Positions 24,311-38,840 of a stretch of DNA of 54,404 nucleotides are shown here, in pieces (positions within the stretch are counted from its first letter, which is position 1; each line of letters opens with the position of its first letter). Position numbers and translations under genes: made by a program. This DNA is from Aquincola tertiaricarbonis (GTDB lineage: Bacteria; Pseudomonadota; Gammaproteobacteria; Burkholderiales; Burkholderiaceae_C): assembly GCF_000969605.1 (NCBI RefSeq), contig NZ_JZUE01000032.1, positions 1-54,404 on the forward strand. The letters are read 5' to 3'. A model generated the notes under the pieces. The model made no database searches and was not told the DNA's origin. It worked only from the letters and a program-made list of their open reading frames with translations.

Positions 24311-26941
24311 GTGCACCCCGAGAAAACGCTGGCCGATCGACCGGTCGCCCGGGCCGACCTGTCGGCCCATACCCCCATGATGGCCCAGTACCTCGGCATC
24401 AAGGCGGACTTCCCCGACACGCTCGTCTTCTACCGGATGGGCGACTTCTACGAGCTGTTCTTCGACGACGCCCGCAAGGCCAACCGGCTGCTCGACATCA
24501 CGTTGACCACCCGTGGCCAGAGCGCCGGCGAGCCGGTGGTGATGGCCGGCGTGCCGGTGCACTCGGTGGAAAGCTACCTCGCCAAGCTCATCCGCATGGG
24601 CGAGGCGGTGGCCATCGCCGAGCAGGTGGGCGACGTGGCCACCGCCAAGGGGCCGGTGGAGCGCAAGGTGGTGCGGGTGGTCACCCCCGGCACGGTGACC
24701 GACACCGAGCTGCTGTCCGAGCGGGTGGACAGCCTGCTGCTGGCCATCGCCCGCAAGCCCGCCGGCTTCGGGCTGGCCTGGCTGGGCCTGTCGAGCGGGC
24801 AGCTGGGCCTGACCGAATGCAGCGAGCGCGAGCTGCCCGCCTGGCTGGCCCGGCTGGACGCGGCCGAGATCCTGGTCGACGGCGCGGCCGAGCTGCCGCC
24901 CTGCGTGCGCGCCAGCGGCGCCGCCCTCACCCACCGGCCGGCCTGGCAGTTCGACGGCGCACTCGGCGCGCGCAAGCTGTGCGCGCAGCTCAAGGTGGCC
25001 AGCCTGGCGGGCTTCAACGCGCAGTCGCTGGCCATGGCGCATGCCGCAGCCGCCGCGCTGCTGAGCTTCGCCGAGCACACGCAGAGCCAGTCGCTGGCCC
25101 ATGTGCAGACGCTGACGGTGGAAAGCGCCAGCGATCTGCTCGACCTGCCCCCGGCCACCCACCGCAACCTGGAGCTGACGCAGACGCTGCGCGGCGAGAC
25201 CCATCCCACGCTGCTGTCGCTGCTGGACACCTGCAAGAGCGGCATGGGCAGCCGCGCCCTGCGCCATTGGCTGACGCATCCGCTGCGCGACCGCACGGTG
25301 GCCATGGCGCGGCACGACGCGATCGCGGCACTGATCGCCAGCGACGGCTTCGAGCCGCTGCGCGACGCGCTGCGCCACATCTGCGACGTCGAGCGCATCA
25401 CCTCGCGCGTGGCGCTGCGGCGGGTGCGGCCGCGCGAGCTCTCGGGCCTGCGCGGCACGCTGGCCACGCTGCCTGCGTTGCGCGCCGCGGTGCCGCCCGG
25501 CGGCGCGGCGCTGCTGGACGAGCTGCGCGAGGCGCTGTCGCCCGATCCCGCGCTGGCCATGCTGCTGACCACCGCCATCGCCGAGGAGCCGGCCGTCCTG
25601 CTGCGCGACGGCGGCGTGATCGCACCCGGCTTCGATGCCGAGCTGGACGAGCTGCGCGCCATCAGCCAGAACTGCGACGCCTTTCTGCTCGACCTGGAAG
25701 CGCGCGAGCGGGCGCGCACCGGCATCGGCAACCTGCGGGTGCAGTACAACAAGGTGCACGGCTTCTACATCGAGGTGACCACGAGCGGCATCGACCGCGT
25801 GCCCGCCGACTACCAGCGCCGCCAGACGCTGAAGAATGCCGAGCGCTACATCACGCCCGAGCTCAAGGCCTTCGAGGACAAGGCGCTGTCGGCACAGGAC
25901 CGCGCGCTGGCGCGCGAGAAGTGGCTCTACGACAACCTGCTGCATGCGTTGCAGCCGCACCTGGCCACGCTGGCCGCACTGGCCCGCGCGCTCAGCGGCC
26001 TGGATGCGCTGGCCGCGCTGGCCGAGCGCGCCGCCACGCTGGGCTGGTGCCGGCCGCAGTTCGTCTCGCATCCCTGCCTGGACATCGAGGCGGGCCGCCA
26101 TCCGGTGGTGGAAGCCCGCCTGCGCGAGACCGGTGGCGGCGAGTTCATCGCCAACCACTGCCGGCTCGACGCCCGCACCCGGATGCTGGTGATCACCGGG
26201 CCGAACATGGGCGGCAAGAGCACCTTCATGCGCCAGGTGGCGCTGATCGCGCTGCTGGCCGCGATGGGCTCCTACGTGCCGGCCACCGCCTGCCGGCTGG
26301 GGCCGATCGACGCGATCCACACCCGCATCGGCGCGGCCGACGACCTGGCCAATGCGCAGTCCACCTTCATGCTGGAGATGACCGAGGCCGCGGCGATCGT
26401 TCACGGCGCCACGGAGCACAGCCTGGTGCTGATGGACGAGATCGGCCGCGGCACCAGCACCTTCGACGGCCTGGCGCTGGCCGGTGCCATCGCGAGCCAC
26501 CTGCACGACCGCAACCGCGCCTTCACGCTGTTCGCCACCCACTATTTCGAGCTGACGGCATTCCCGGCCCGGCATGCGCAGGCGCTGAACGTGCACGTCA
26601 GCGCGGTGGAAAGCGGGCGCGACATCGTCTTCCTGCACGAGATCGAGCCCGGCCCTGCCAGCCGCAGCTACGGCGTGCAGGTGGCTCAGCTGGCCGGCAT
26701 GCCGAAGTCGCTGATCCGCCAGGCGCGGCAGGCGCTCGAGGCGCTGGAAGCGCAGCAGCAGGCCGGCAGCGCGCAGGTGGACCTGTTCGCGCCGCCGCCC
26801 GCCCCGCCCGCCCCCGCCACCAGCGCGGTGGAGGAGGCGCTGGCCGATCTTCAGCCTGATACCCTGTCGCCCCGCGAGGCTTTGGATGCGCTGTACCGGC
26901 TCAAGGCTCTACTGAACTCCACAACCGACAACACGCCATGA
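24311..26941 (+). CDS. mutS: DNA mismatch repair protein MutS
   Basis: An 876-residue mismatch-recognition ATPase. [11 protein letters not shown] near residue 40 contains the Phe-x-Glu mismatch-wedge motif. The connector, lever and clamp regions follow, then the ATPase domain with Walker [10 protein letters not shown] and Walker B region [12 protein letters not shown]. The GTG at 24311 is chosen because the family core ([10 protein letters not shown]) starts about 20 residues later; no in-frame ATG lies closer. The stop overlaps the ATG of the Anbu-like gene (ATGA), so the two are translationally coupled. It acts with MutL, encoded about 20 kb further on. Confidence 0.96.
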   Translation: MHPEKTLADRPVARADLSAHTPMMAQYLGIKADFPDTLVFYRMGDFYELFFDDARKANRLLDITLTTRGQSAGEPVVMAGVPVHSVESYLAKLIRMGEAVAIAEQVGDVATAKGPVERKVVRVVTPGTVTDTELLSERVDSLLLAIARKPAGFGLAWLGLSSGQLGLTECSERELPAWLARLDAAEILVDGAAELPPCVRASGAALTHRPAWQFDGALGARKLCAQLKVASLAGFNAQSLAMAHAAAAALLSFAEHTQSQSLAHVQTLTVESASDLLDLPPATHRNLELTQTLRGETHPTLLSLLDTCKSGMGSRALRHWLTHPLRDRTVAMARHDAIAALIASDGFEPLRDALRHICDVERITSRVALRRVRPRELSGLRGTLATLPALRAAVPPGGAALLDELREALSPDPALAMLLTTAIAEEPAVLLRDGGVIAPGFDAELDELRAISQNCDAFLLDLEARERARTGIGNLRVQYNKVHGFYIEVTTSGIDRVPADYQRRQTLKNAERYITPELKAFEDKALSAQDRALAREKWLYDNLLHALQPHLATLAALARALSGLDALAALAERAATLGWCRPQFVSHPCLDIEAGRHPVVEARLRETGGGEFIANHCRLDARTRMLVITGPNMGGKSTFMRQVALIALLAAMGSYVPATACRLGPIDAIHTRIGAADDLANAQSTFMLEMTEAAAIVHGATEHSLVLMDEIGRGTSTFDGLALAGAIASHLHDRNRAFTLFATHYFELTAFPARHAQALNVHVSAVESGRDIVFLHEIEPGPASRSYGVQVAQLAGMPKSLIRQARQALEALEAQQQAGSAQVDLFAPPPAPPAPATSAVEEALADLQPDTLSPREALDALYRLKALLNSTTDNTP

Positions 26942-27777
26942 CTTACTGCGTCGGCATCCGGCTGAACGCCGGATTGGTCTTCCTGTCCGACTCTCGCACC
27001 AACGCGGGCCTGGACCACATCAGCACCTACCGCAAGATGATCATCTACGAGAAGGCGGACGACCGCTTCATGGTGCTGCTGTCGGCCGGCAACCTGAGCA
27101 TCTCGCAGTCGGTGCGGGAGATGCTGCAGGTGGAGAAGATCGACGGCCCGGTGATCAACGGCAAGGAGACCGAGCCCATCACCATCTGGAACGCCACCAG
27201 CATGTTCGATGCGGCCCGCGTGCTCGGCGCCACCGTGCGCCGCGTGTTCGAGCAGGACGGCCGGGCGCTGAAGAACGCCGGCATCGACTTCAATGCCAGC
27301 TTCATCTTCGGCGGCCAGATCAAGGGCGAGGCGATGCGCCTGTTCCTGGTGTACTCGGCCGGCAACTTCATCGAGGCCACCGGCGAGACCTGCTACTACC
27401 AGGTGGGCGAGAGCAAGTACGGCAAGCCCATCCTCGACCGCGTGATCACGCCCAGCACGCCGCTGAACCAGGCCGCCAAGTGCGCGCTGGTGTCGATGGA
27501 TTCCACGCTGAAGTCCAACCTGTCGGTGGGCCTGCCGCTGGACCTGCTGGTGTACCGGGAAGGCCAGTTCAAGAGCGACGACATCGTCTGCATCGACGAC
27601 AAGAACCCCTACTTCCGCATGATCCACGAGACCTGGGGCCAGCGGCTGCACGAGGTGTTCCAGGGCATCGACGACCCGCGCTGGGACGGCGGCGACAGCG
27701 CCCATCCGATGATGGTGCGCAGTGCCCGCTACGAGCCGATGCGCAAGATCACCCACCCGGGCGAGCGCATCCTGTAA
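26938..27777 (+). CDS. Anbu-type proteasome-like peptidase (COG3484)
   Basis: A 279-residue Ntn-hydrolase of the bacterial proteasome-homologue group called Anbu. Met removal would expose Thr2 as the N-terminal nucleophile (MTYCVGI), and Asp18 (SDSRTNAG) and Lys33 (STYRKM) fall at the positions of the proteasome beta-subunit Asp17 and Lys33. [14 protein letters not shown] and the long C-terminal part fit the family. Anbu proteins assemble into ring- or helix-like oligomers; proteolytic activity has been hard to show. Anbu genes usually sit with transglutaminase-like, alpha-E and ATP-grasp genes. Here those are absent, and the gene is coupled to mutS. Confidence 0.88.
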   Translation: MTYCVGIRLNAGLVFLSDSRTNAGLDHISTYRKMIIYEKADDRFMVLLSAGNLSISQSVREMLQVEKIDGPVINGKETEPITIWNATSMFDAARVLGATVRRVFEQDGRALKNAGIDFNASFIFGGQIKGEAMRLFLVYSAGNFIEATGETCYYQVGESKYGKPILDRVITPSTPLNQAAKCALVSMDSTLKSNLSVGLPLDLLVYREGQFKSDDIVCIDDKNPYFRMIHETWGQRLHEVFQGIDDPRWDGGDSAHPMMVRSARYEPMRKITHPGERIL

Positions 27778-27795
27778 GCCGGCCGCGCCCGCGCC

Positions 27796-32831
<5,036 letters not shown>

Positions 32832-32855
32832 CCGACCCCGGCGGCGCTGCGCATC

Positions 32856-33134
32856 ATGCGGTGGATCACCCTCGGGCTGCTGGCGCTGCTGGCGCTGGTG
32901 CAGGCCGAACTCTGGTTCGGCAAGGGGGGCATGCCGTATGCGGTCGCGCTGCAGACGCAGCTCGAATCGCAGAAGGCCGCCAACCGGGTGGCCACGCTGC
33001 GCAACGAGCAGCTGGCCGCCGAAGTCTCCGACCTGAAGGAAGGCCTGGAGATGGTCGAGGAGAAGGCCCGCGCCGAGCTGGGCATGGTCAAGCCTGACGA
33101 GATCCTCGTCCAGGTGGCCACCCAGCGCCGCTAG
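32856..33134 (+). CDS. ftsB: Cell division protein FtsB
   Basis: A 92-residue bitopic divisome protein. It has one N-terminal membrane helix (about 3-20), the GKGGMPYAVALQTQLESQK start of a periplasmic coiled coil (about 28-70) and the KPDEILVQV tail that contacts FtsL/FtsQ. The length matches the family. It lies 24 bases after eno, the position of ftsB in most proteobacteria, and is probably transcribed with it. Confidence 0.94.
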   Translation: MRWITLGLLALLALVQAELWFGKGGMPYAVALQTQLESQKAANRVATLRNEQLAAEVSDLKEGLEMVEEKARAELGMVKPDEILVQVATQRR

Positions 33135-33148
33135 CCGCGGCCCGCCCG

Positions 33149-33775
33149 ATGGACGCCTTGCAGGCCGCCTGGGCCGCGGCATTCGCGCCTGCCTTCAGCG
33201 CCTGGGGCAGCCCGGTCAGCCGGGCCGAGATCCTGGCCTTTGGCCTGGCGGTATGGATGGTGGCGCTGAACATGCGCGTCAATCCGCTGGCTTGGCCGCT
33301 GGCGATCGCCAGCTCGGCGCTGTATGGCGCCCTGTTCATGGAATACGGCTTGTACGGCGAGGCCGCACTGCAACTGGTGTTCATCGCCGTGGCCGGCTGG
33401 GGCTGGTGGCAGTGGCTCCATGGCCGGCAGGCCGATGGCGCGGCGCTGCGGGTTCGCCACCTCGCCAGCCGCGGCCGCTGGCTGGCGCTGGCCTTGACGC
33501 TGGCCGCCTGGCCCGCGGTGGGCTGGCTGCTGCTGCGTTACACCGACAGCACCGTGCCCTGGCTGGACGCACTGCCCACCGTGGGCAGCCTGGCCGGCCA
33601 GTGGCTGCTGGCGCGGCAGTACGTGGAGAACTGGCCCGCCTGGGTGCTGGTGAACCTGGTGAGCGTGGCGCTGTTCGCCACCAAGGGCCTGTGGCTCACG
33701 GTGCTGCTGTATGCGCTGTTCACGCTGCTGGCGGTGGCCGGCTGGCGCGGCTGGGCACGGCGCGCGGCCGCATGA
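33149..33775 (+). CDS. pnuC: Nicotinamide riboside transporter PnuC
   Basis: A 208-residue inner-membrane protein with about seven hydrophobic helices. Family features are NPLAWPLAIASSALYGALF, AGWGWWQWLHG, and QWLLARQYVENWPAWVLVN with the Trp/Asn contacts of PnuC substrate binding. PnuC takes up nicotinamide riboside by facilitated diffusion, trapped by phosphorylation. The next gene, coupled by an ATGA overlap, encodes a NadR-type kinase that could do this. A thiamine (PnuT) or riboflavin (PnuX) role is less likely given that neighbour. Confidence 0.92.
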   Translation: MDALQAAWAAAFAPAFSAWGSPVSRAEILAFGLAVWMVALNMRVNPLAWPLAIASSALYGALFMEYGLYGEAALQLVFIAVAGWGWWQWLHGRQADGAALRVRHLASRGRWLALALTLAAWPAVGWLLLRYTDSTVPWLDALPTVGSLAGQWLLARQYVENWPAWVLVNLVSVALFATKGLWLTVLLYALFTLLAVAGWRGWARRAAA

Positions 33776-34446
33776 AGCAGCCTGCCCGCGTCATCGCGCT
33801 GCTGGGCGCGGAAAGCACCGGCAAGACCGACCTGGCCCGCGCGCTGGCGCAGCAGCTGCAAAGGCTGCAGCCCTGCACCTGGGTGCCCGAATACCTGCGC
33901 GAATGGTGCGATGCGCAGGGCCGCACGCCTGAACCACAGGAACAGCAGCACATCGCCGCCGAGCAACAGCGGCGCATCGAGGCGGCGCTGGCCCGGTCGC
34001 CCGACATGCTGGTGGTGGCCGACACCACGCCGCTGATGACGGCGGTGTACAGCCAGTTCGTGTTCGACGATCGCAGCCTGCATGCCGAGGCGCTGCGCTG
34101 GCAGCGGGAGGTGGTGGGCCTGACGCTGCTGACCGCACTCGACCTGCCCTGGCTGTCCGACGGCCTGCAGCGCGACGGCCCGCAGGTGCGGGAGCCGGTG
34201 GACGCCCTCATTCGCGACGCGCTGGCCGAAGCCGGCATCGCCTATGGCGTGGTGCATGGCGAAGGTGCGGCCCGGGTGGCGGCCGCGCTGCGGGCGGTGG
34301 GCCGGTGGCGGCCCGAGCTGGCCGCGGCGGCCGCACTGCCATCCCCTGAAGGCGAGGCCGGCAGCGGCAGCCGGGTGCGCTGGCGCAGTCGCTGCCTGGA
34401 CTGCCTGGATCCGGACTGCGAAAGGCTGCTGCACCCGCTGCCCTGA
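33772..34446 (+). CDS. NadR-type ribosylnicotinamide kinase-like ATPase
   Basis: A 224-residue P-loop protein resembling the kinase domain of NadR. Walker A is GAESTGKTDL near residue 12, followed by VPEYLREWCDAQGRTP and LVVADTTPLM. The adenylyltransferase domain of full NadR is absent. The C-terminus carries an unusual cysteine cluster, RCLDCLDPDCERLL (C-x2-C-x4-C), after an Ala/Gly-rich linker. Phosphorylation of nicotinamide riboside imported by PnuC is the likely role, because the genes are coupled. Confidence 0.87.
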   Translation: MKQPARVIALLGAESTGKTDLARALAQQLQRLQPCTWVPEYLREWCDAQGRTPEPQEQQHIAAEQQRRIEAALARSPDMLVVADTTPLMTAVYSQFVFDDRSLHAEALRWQREVVGLTLLTALDLPWLSDGLQRDGPQVREPVDALIRDALAEAGIAYGVVHGEGAARVAAALRAVGRWRPELAAAAALPSPEGEAGSGSRVRWRSRCLDCLDPDCERLLHPLP

Positions 34447-34483
34447 GGCCGCGCGCCCACCGGCGGGCGGGTGTGCCGCGGTT

Positions 34484-35440
34484 TCAGTGCACTGCGGAGG
34501 TCGGCGGCAGCTGGTCCCGCTCCGGCGTGAACAGCCCGCCCACGTCCACGCGGTCGAAGTGGTACTGCAGCCCGCAGAACTCGCAGCCGATCTCCACGTC
34601 CGTGCCACGTTCCTCGAGGATGCTGTCGATCTCCTCGCGGCCCAGGCCCTTGAGCATCGCGCCTACGCGCTCACGCGAGCATGAGCAGGCAAAGCGCGGG
34701 TGTTGTGGCTCAAAGCGCAGCACGCGCTCTTCCCAGAACAGCCGGCGCAGCACCGTGTCGGCATCCAGCGTCAGCAGCTCTTCCTGGGTCAGCGTGGCAG
34801 CCAGGTGGCTGATGCGGTTGAAGGCCTCGTTGATGCCGATCTCGTCCTCGTTGCGCGCGCCGAGGTTGCCCTCGCCTTCGACCGGCAGCCGCTGGATCAG
34901 CAGCCCGGCGGCGATCTCGTCGTTGGCCGCCAGGATCAGCCGGGTGTCCAGCTGCTCCGACTGCAGCATGTAGTGCTCCAGCACCTCGCTCACCTTCTGC
35001 AACGGCTCGCGGTGGTCGCCATGCAGCGCCACCACGCCCTGGTAGGGCTGCTGGCCGGGCTGCTTGTCCGCCGGATCCAGCGTGATGGCGCAGCGGCCCT
35101 GGCCTTGCACATTGACCATCGCGGCCAGCTGCGCATCGTCGGCCACCTCGCCCACCACCTTGGCGGTGGCCCGGAAGCGCAGGTCGGGCTGGGCTTCCAC
35201 CACGGCCAGCTTCACCGGGCCATCGCCGTAGATCTGCATCACCAGCGCGCCCTCGAACTTGATGTTCGACTGCATCAGCACGCCGGCCGCGGCCATCTCG
35301 CCGAGCAGCGCACGCACCGGCGGCGGATAGGCGCCCAGCGTCTCGCGCCGGCGCAGCACCTCGCGCCAGTCGCCGGTCAGGCGCACCAGCATGCCCCGCA
35401 CCGGCAGGCCTTCGAACAAGAACTTGTGCAACTCACTCAT
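34484..35440 (-). CDS. hslO: Redox-regulated chaperone Hsp33
   Basis: A 318-residue holdase chaperone activated by oxidation. The start MSELHKFLFEGLPVRG and the C-terminal zinc site CSCS...CEFC (C-x-C and C-x-x-C) are diagnostic; oxidation of these cysteines releases zinc and unfolds the linker. The ATG at 35440 fits the family; an upstream in-frame ATG adds only unrelated residues. It is convergent with the NadR-type gene, with 37 bases between, and divergent from the DUF455 gene, with 50 bases between. Confidence 0.96.
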   Translation of the reverse strand: MSELHKFLFEGLPVRGMLVRLTGDWREVLRRRETLGAYPPPVRALLGEMAAAGVLMQSNIKFEGALVMQIYGDGPVKLAVVEAQPDLRFRATAKVVGEVADDAQLAAMVNVQGQGRCAITLDPADKQPGQQPYQGVVALHGDHREPLQKVSEVLEHYMLQSEQLDTRLILAANDEIAAGLLIQRLPVEGEGNLGARNEDEIGINEAFNRISHLAATLTQEELLTLDADTVLRRLFWEERVLRFEPQHPRFACSCSRERVGAMLKGLGREEIDSILEERGTDVEIGCEFCGLQYHFDRVDVGGLFTPERDQLPPTSAVH

Positions 35441-35490
35441 CACCGGTGTCCCGAACGGGCCGCAAAGGCCCAAAGGGCAGAATTGTAGGA

Positions 35491-36282
35491 ATGGAGCTTC
35501 GACAGCAAGCGTTGCGGGTCTTGAGCCTGCCCGACCCGGTGCACAAGGCCGAGGCCGCGCGCGCGCTGCAACAGGCCGCGCCGGAGCTGCCGCTGGACAC
35601 CTCCGCCGTGCTGGCCGAACCGCCCGGCCTGCCCGGCCGCCCTGCCCGCCCGCGACTGGTGCCGCACACCAGCCTGCCGCGCCGCTCGCCCTTCACGCTG
35701 GAAGGCCGGGCCGCGCTGCTGCATGCCATCGCTCACATCGAACTCAATGCCATCGATCTGGCGATGGACGCGGTGTGGCGCTTCGCCGGCATGCCCGCGC
35801 TGTTCTACCAGGACTGGCTGCGCGTGGCCGCGGAGGAGGCGCTGCACTTCACGCTGCTGCGCGAGCACCTGCTGTCGATGGGTCACGACTACGGCAGCTT
35901 CGACGCCCACGACGGCCTGTGGTCCATGACCTGGCGCACCCGGCATGACGTGATCGCGCGCATGGCCCTGGTGCCGCGCACGCTGGAGGCCCGCGGGCTA
36001 GATGCCACGCCGCCGCTGCAGGCCAAGCTGGCCAAGGCGGGGGATGCCCGCGCGGTGGCCATCCTCGACGTGATCCTGCGCGACGAGGTGGGCCATGTGG
36101 CGGTGGGCAATCGCTGGTACCGCTGGCTGTGCGAACGCCATGCGCTGGAGCCGGTGGCGCACTACGCCCGGCTGGTGCGCGAGCATCAGGCGCCGCGTCT
36201 GCGGCCGCCGTTCAACCGGGCCGCACGCGAGGCGGCGGGCTTCACCGCCGAGGAACTGGCCGAGCTGGAAAGGCTGCCCTGA
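35491..36282 (+). CDS. DUF455 ferritin-like domain protein
   Basis: A 263-residue protein of the DUF455 family, a ferritin-like four-helix bundle. The likely metal ligands lie in AIAHIELNAIDLAMDAVW, EEALHFTLLREHLLSMGHDYG and RDEVGHVAVG, giving the Glu/His pattern of a di-iron or di-manganese site. Function is unproven, and members are sometimes annotated as rhamnose-biosynthesis-related or MiaE-like without firm support. The ATG (MELRQQ) has TAGGA just upstream. It stands alone on the plus strand, ahead of the ABC transporter genes by 87 bases. Confidence 0.9.
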   Translation: MELRQQALRVLSLPDPVHKAEAARALQQAAPELPLDTSAVLAEPPGLPGRPARPRLVPHTSLPRRSPFTLEGRAALLHAIAHIELNAIDLAMDAVWRFAGMPALFYQDWLRVAAEEALHFTLLREHLLSMGHDYGSFDAHDGLWSMTWRTRHDVIARMALVPRTLEARGLDATPPLQAKLAKAGDARAVAILDVILRDEVGHVAVGNRWYRWLCERHALEPVAHYARLVREHQAPRLRPPFNRAAREAAGFTAEELAELERLP

Positions 36283-36369
36283 AGCGGCTTGGAACAGGGC
36301 TTGCGAGCATCGGGCGGGCACATCCTGCCTCGTACACTCCCGCCACCATTTTCATCCTGCACCATTCCC

Positions 36370-37236
36370 ATGACTGATCTTTCCACCCGCCGTTTCCTGC
36401 AACGTGTCGGCATGCTGGCCGCCGGCCTGGTGCTGGCCGCCTGCGGCAAGCAGGAGCCGCCCGCACCCGCCCCCGTGGCCTCGGCACCCGAGGCCGCTTC
36501 GGCACCCGCCCCCGCGCCGGCCAAGGTCTACACCGTGGGTACCGACGCCGCCTATGCGCCTTTCGAGTCGCAGAACGACAAGGCCGAGATCGTCGGCTTC
36601 ACCATCGACGTGATGAGCGCCGTGGCCCAGAAGGGCGGCTTCGAGGTGAAGTTCGTCAACACGCCGTGGGAAGGCATCTTCAACGCGCTGCAGCAGGGCG
36701 ACCGCGACATGCTGGCCTCGTCCATCACCATCACCGACGAGCGCAAGCAGACCATGGACTTCAGCGCGCCTTACTTCGACGCGGTGCAGCTGATCGCCGT
36801 CAAGCAGGACAGCAAGGTCGCCAAGTTCGACGACCTCAAGAAGATGAAGGTGGGCGTGCAGACCGGCACCACCGGCGACGAGGTGGTCACCAAGCTGCTG
36901 GGCAAGACCAGCGCCAACGTCAAGCGCTACGAGTCCACCCCGCTGGCGCTGAAGGAGCTGGAAGCCGGTGGCGTGGACGCGGTCGTGGCCGACAACGGCG
37001 TGGTCATCCACTACGTGGCCAACAACCCGGGCGCGCAGTTCAAGACCGTGGCCGACGCCAGCTTCGTGCCCGAGCAGTACGGCTTTGCGGTGAAGAAGGG
37101 CAATGCGGAGCTGCTGGCCCTGGTCAACAAGGGCATCGCCGACATCAAGGCCGACGGCACCTACGACAAGATCTTCGCCAAGTACTTCGGCGCCGCGCCC
37201 GCGGCCGCCGCCGCAGCGTCCGCCGCGTCGAAGTAA
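36370..37236 (+). CDS. Polar amino-acid ABC transporter binding protein (lipoprotein)
   Basis: A 288-residue SBP_bac_3 family receptor. The N-terminus STRRFLQRVGMLAAGLVLAACGK combines a twin-arginine pair with a lipobox (LAAC), so it is probably a Tat-exported lipoprotein. An Ala/Pro-rich linker (about 29-50) precedes the ligand domain, which has TVGTDAAYAPFE, GFTIDVMSAVAQ and GVQTGTTGDEVV. The ligand is probably a polar amino acid. The C-terminus ends in an Ala-rich run. The permease follows after 21 bases, but no ATPase gene is near. Confidence 0.93.
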   Translation: MTDLSTRRFLQRVGMLAAGLVLAACGKQEPPAPAPVASAPEAASAPAPAPAKVYTVGTDAAYAPFESQNDKAEIVGFTIDVMSAVAQKGGFEVKFVNTPWEGIFNALQQGDRDMLASSITITDERKQTMDFSAPYFDAVQLIAVKQDSKVAKFDDLKKMKVGVQTGTTGDEVVTKLLGKTSANVKRYESTPLALKELEAGGVDAVVADNGVVIHYVANNPGAQFKTVADASFVPEQYGFAVKKGNAELLALVNKGIADIKADGTYDKIFAKYFGAAPAAAAAASAASK

Positions 37237-37257
37237 GCCGGTCGGAGAAGACGGGTC

Positions 37258-38010
37258 GTGGATCTTCGCTGGGAAATTCTGGCCGGTTACGGCCCGTTGT
37301 TCTTGTCTGGCCTGGCGATGACGGTGAAGCTCACCGTCGTGGCTATCGGCGTCGGGCTGCTGCTGGGGGTGTTCTTCGGGCTGATCAGCAGCTCGGCCGA
37401 TGCGCCCCAGCCCAAGACGGCACCGCTGCGCTGGCTCCTGAAGGTGGCGCGGCTGTTCACGCTGGCCTACGTCACCTTCTTCCGCGGTACGCCGCTGTTT
37501 GTGCAGATCCTGCTCGTGCACTTCGCGGTGATGCCCACGCTGGTCCATCCCGAACACGGGCTGCTGCTGGCCGGCGAGGCGGCCCGCGGCTTCCGCCAGG
37601 AATACGGCGCGTTCTTCTCCGGCGCGCTGGCGCTCACGCTGAACGCCGGCGCCTACATCTCCGAGATCTTCCGCGCCGGCATTCTCAGCATCCATCGCGG
37701 CCAGACCCAGGCCGCCTACAGCGTGGGCCTGACCCATGCGCAGGCGATGCGCCACGTGATCCTGCCGCAGGCCTTCCGTCGCATGATGCCGGCGCTGGTC
37801 AACGAGGGCGTGACGCTGATCAAGGACTCGTCCCTGGTCTCGGCCATCGGCCTGGCCGAGCTGGCGCTGGCGGCCCGCACCGTGGCGGGCGCCTATTCCC
37901 GCTACTGGGAGCCCTACCTGCTGATCTCCGCGGTCTATCTGGTGCTCACCCTGCTGCTGGCCGGCCTGGCCAAGCGGCTCGAGGCGCCGGCCCATCTGCG
38001 CGGCAGGTGA
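37258..38010 (+). CDS. Polar amino-acid ABC transporter permease
   Basis: A 250-residue inner-membrane permease of the HisM/GlnP family. It has several hydrophobic helices and the EAA-type loop GLTHAQAMRHVILPQAFRRM that contacts the ATPase. FFRGTPLFVQILLVHF and LIKDSSLVSAIGLAELALAA are typical. The start is GTG (VDLRWEILAG), 21 bases after the binding protein. The next gene is convergent marC, so the ATP-binding subunit must be encoded elsewhere. Confidence 0.93.
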   Translation: MDLRWEILAGYGPLFLSGLAMTVKLTVVAIGVGLLLGVFFGLISSSADAPQPKTAPLRWLLKVARLFTLAYVTFFRGTPLFVQILLVHFAVMPTLVHPEHGLLLAGEAARGFRQEYGAFFSGALALTLNAGAYISEIFRAGILSIHRGQTQAAYSVGLTHAQAMRHVILPQAFRRMMPALVNEGVTLIKDSSLVSAIGLAELALAARTVAGAYSRYWEPYLLISAVYLVLTLLLAGLAKRLEAPAHLRGR

Positions 38011-38026
38011 GCTCAGGCGGTGCCGC

Positions 38027-38629
38027 TCAGGTGCCGAAGAAGTAGCGCTTGAGGCCGGCGAGGATCATCTCGACGGCCACGGCGGTAAGCACCAGGCCCA
38101 TCAGCTTCTCGATGGCGCTGACCATCGACGCGCCCAGCAGCTTGCGCAGGCGGTCGGCCGCCAGCAGCACGATGCCGCTGATGGCCATGGCCACCGTCAG
38201 CGCGCCCACCCACTCGTGCAGCCGCTCCGGCTGGCGCGACGCCAGCAGCAGCACCGTCGCCATCGCCGACGGGCCGGCCAGCAGCGGCACCGCCAGCGGG
38301 AAGATGAACGGCTCGCGCGACTGGCCCTCGGCCGCCGCATAGATTTCGCTGCCCGAGGCGAAGATCATCCGGATCGCGATGATCAGCAGGATCACGCCGC
38401 CGGCCACCTCCAGCGAGCGCTCCGACAGGTGCATCAGCGACAGGAAGCCCTGGCCGCCCACCATGAACAGCGCCAGCACGCAGAAGGCAATCACCACCTC
38501 GCGCACGGCCACGCGGGCCCGGCGCTCGGGCGCGACGTTGCGCATCACCGAAATGAAGATCGGCAGGCTGCCGAAGGGGTCGAGCACCAGCAGCAGCAGC
38601 AGCAGTGCGGAAACGAAGGTGTGGTCCAT
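38027..38629 (-). CDS. MarC family integral membrane protein
   Basis: A 200-residue protein with six hydrophobic helices of the MarC (UPF0056) family. Typical segments are LLLVLDPFGSLPIFISVM at the N-terminus, AGGVILLIIAIRMIF and PLAVPLLAGPSAMATVLLL in the middle. The family was once linked to multiple antibiotic resistance in E. coli, but this was not upheld, and the substrate is unknown. It is convergent with the ABC permease gene (16 bases apart) and divergent from the porin gene. Confidence 0.93.
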   Translation of the reverse strand: MDHTFVSALLLLLLVLDPFGSLPIFISVMRNVAPERRARVAVREVVIAFCVLALFMVGGQGFLSLMHLSERSLEVAGGVILLIIAIRMIFASGSEIYAAAEGQSREPFIFPLAVPLLAGPSAMATVLLLASRQPERLHEWVGALTVAMAISGIVLLAADRLRKLLGASMVSAIEKLMGLVLTAVAVEMILAGLKRYFFGT

Positions 38630-38792
38630 GGGCGGCGGATTGTGCCTGCGGGCCGGTGGCTTCCGGCCCGGCCGGCGTCCCGGTGCGGCGCGGCATCCAC
38701 TGTTGTTTTCTCGCCGCGCCGCGCTGCGCGGAAGCGCCCATATGCTCGTTTTCCAGCAGGCCCGCTCTTACACTTTGTCCACGGGCACTGAT

Positions 38793-38818
38793 TCGGTTTC
38801 GAACGGTGCACAAACCGA
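38793..38818 (+). promoter_or_regulatory. Inverted repeat in the porin 5' leader
   Basis: TCGGTTT (38793-38799) and AAACCGA (38812-38818) are perfect inverted arms around a 12-base loop, ending 22 bases before the porin ATG. It could be an operator or a leader hairpin in the mRNA. A TACACT -10-like box stands at 38769-38774, which would place the repeat inside the transcript. There is no convincing -35. Confidence 0.4.
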
Positions 38819-38840
38819 TTACCTACATCAAAGGATCTCC

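Noticed and set aside
34447-34483. GC-rich inverted repeat between the NadR-type gene and hslO as a terminator
   Set aside because: The arms pair poorly and no T-run follows on either strand.
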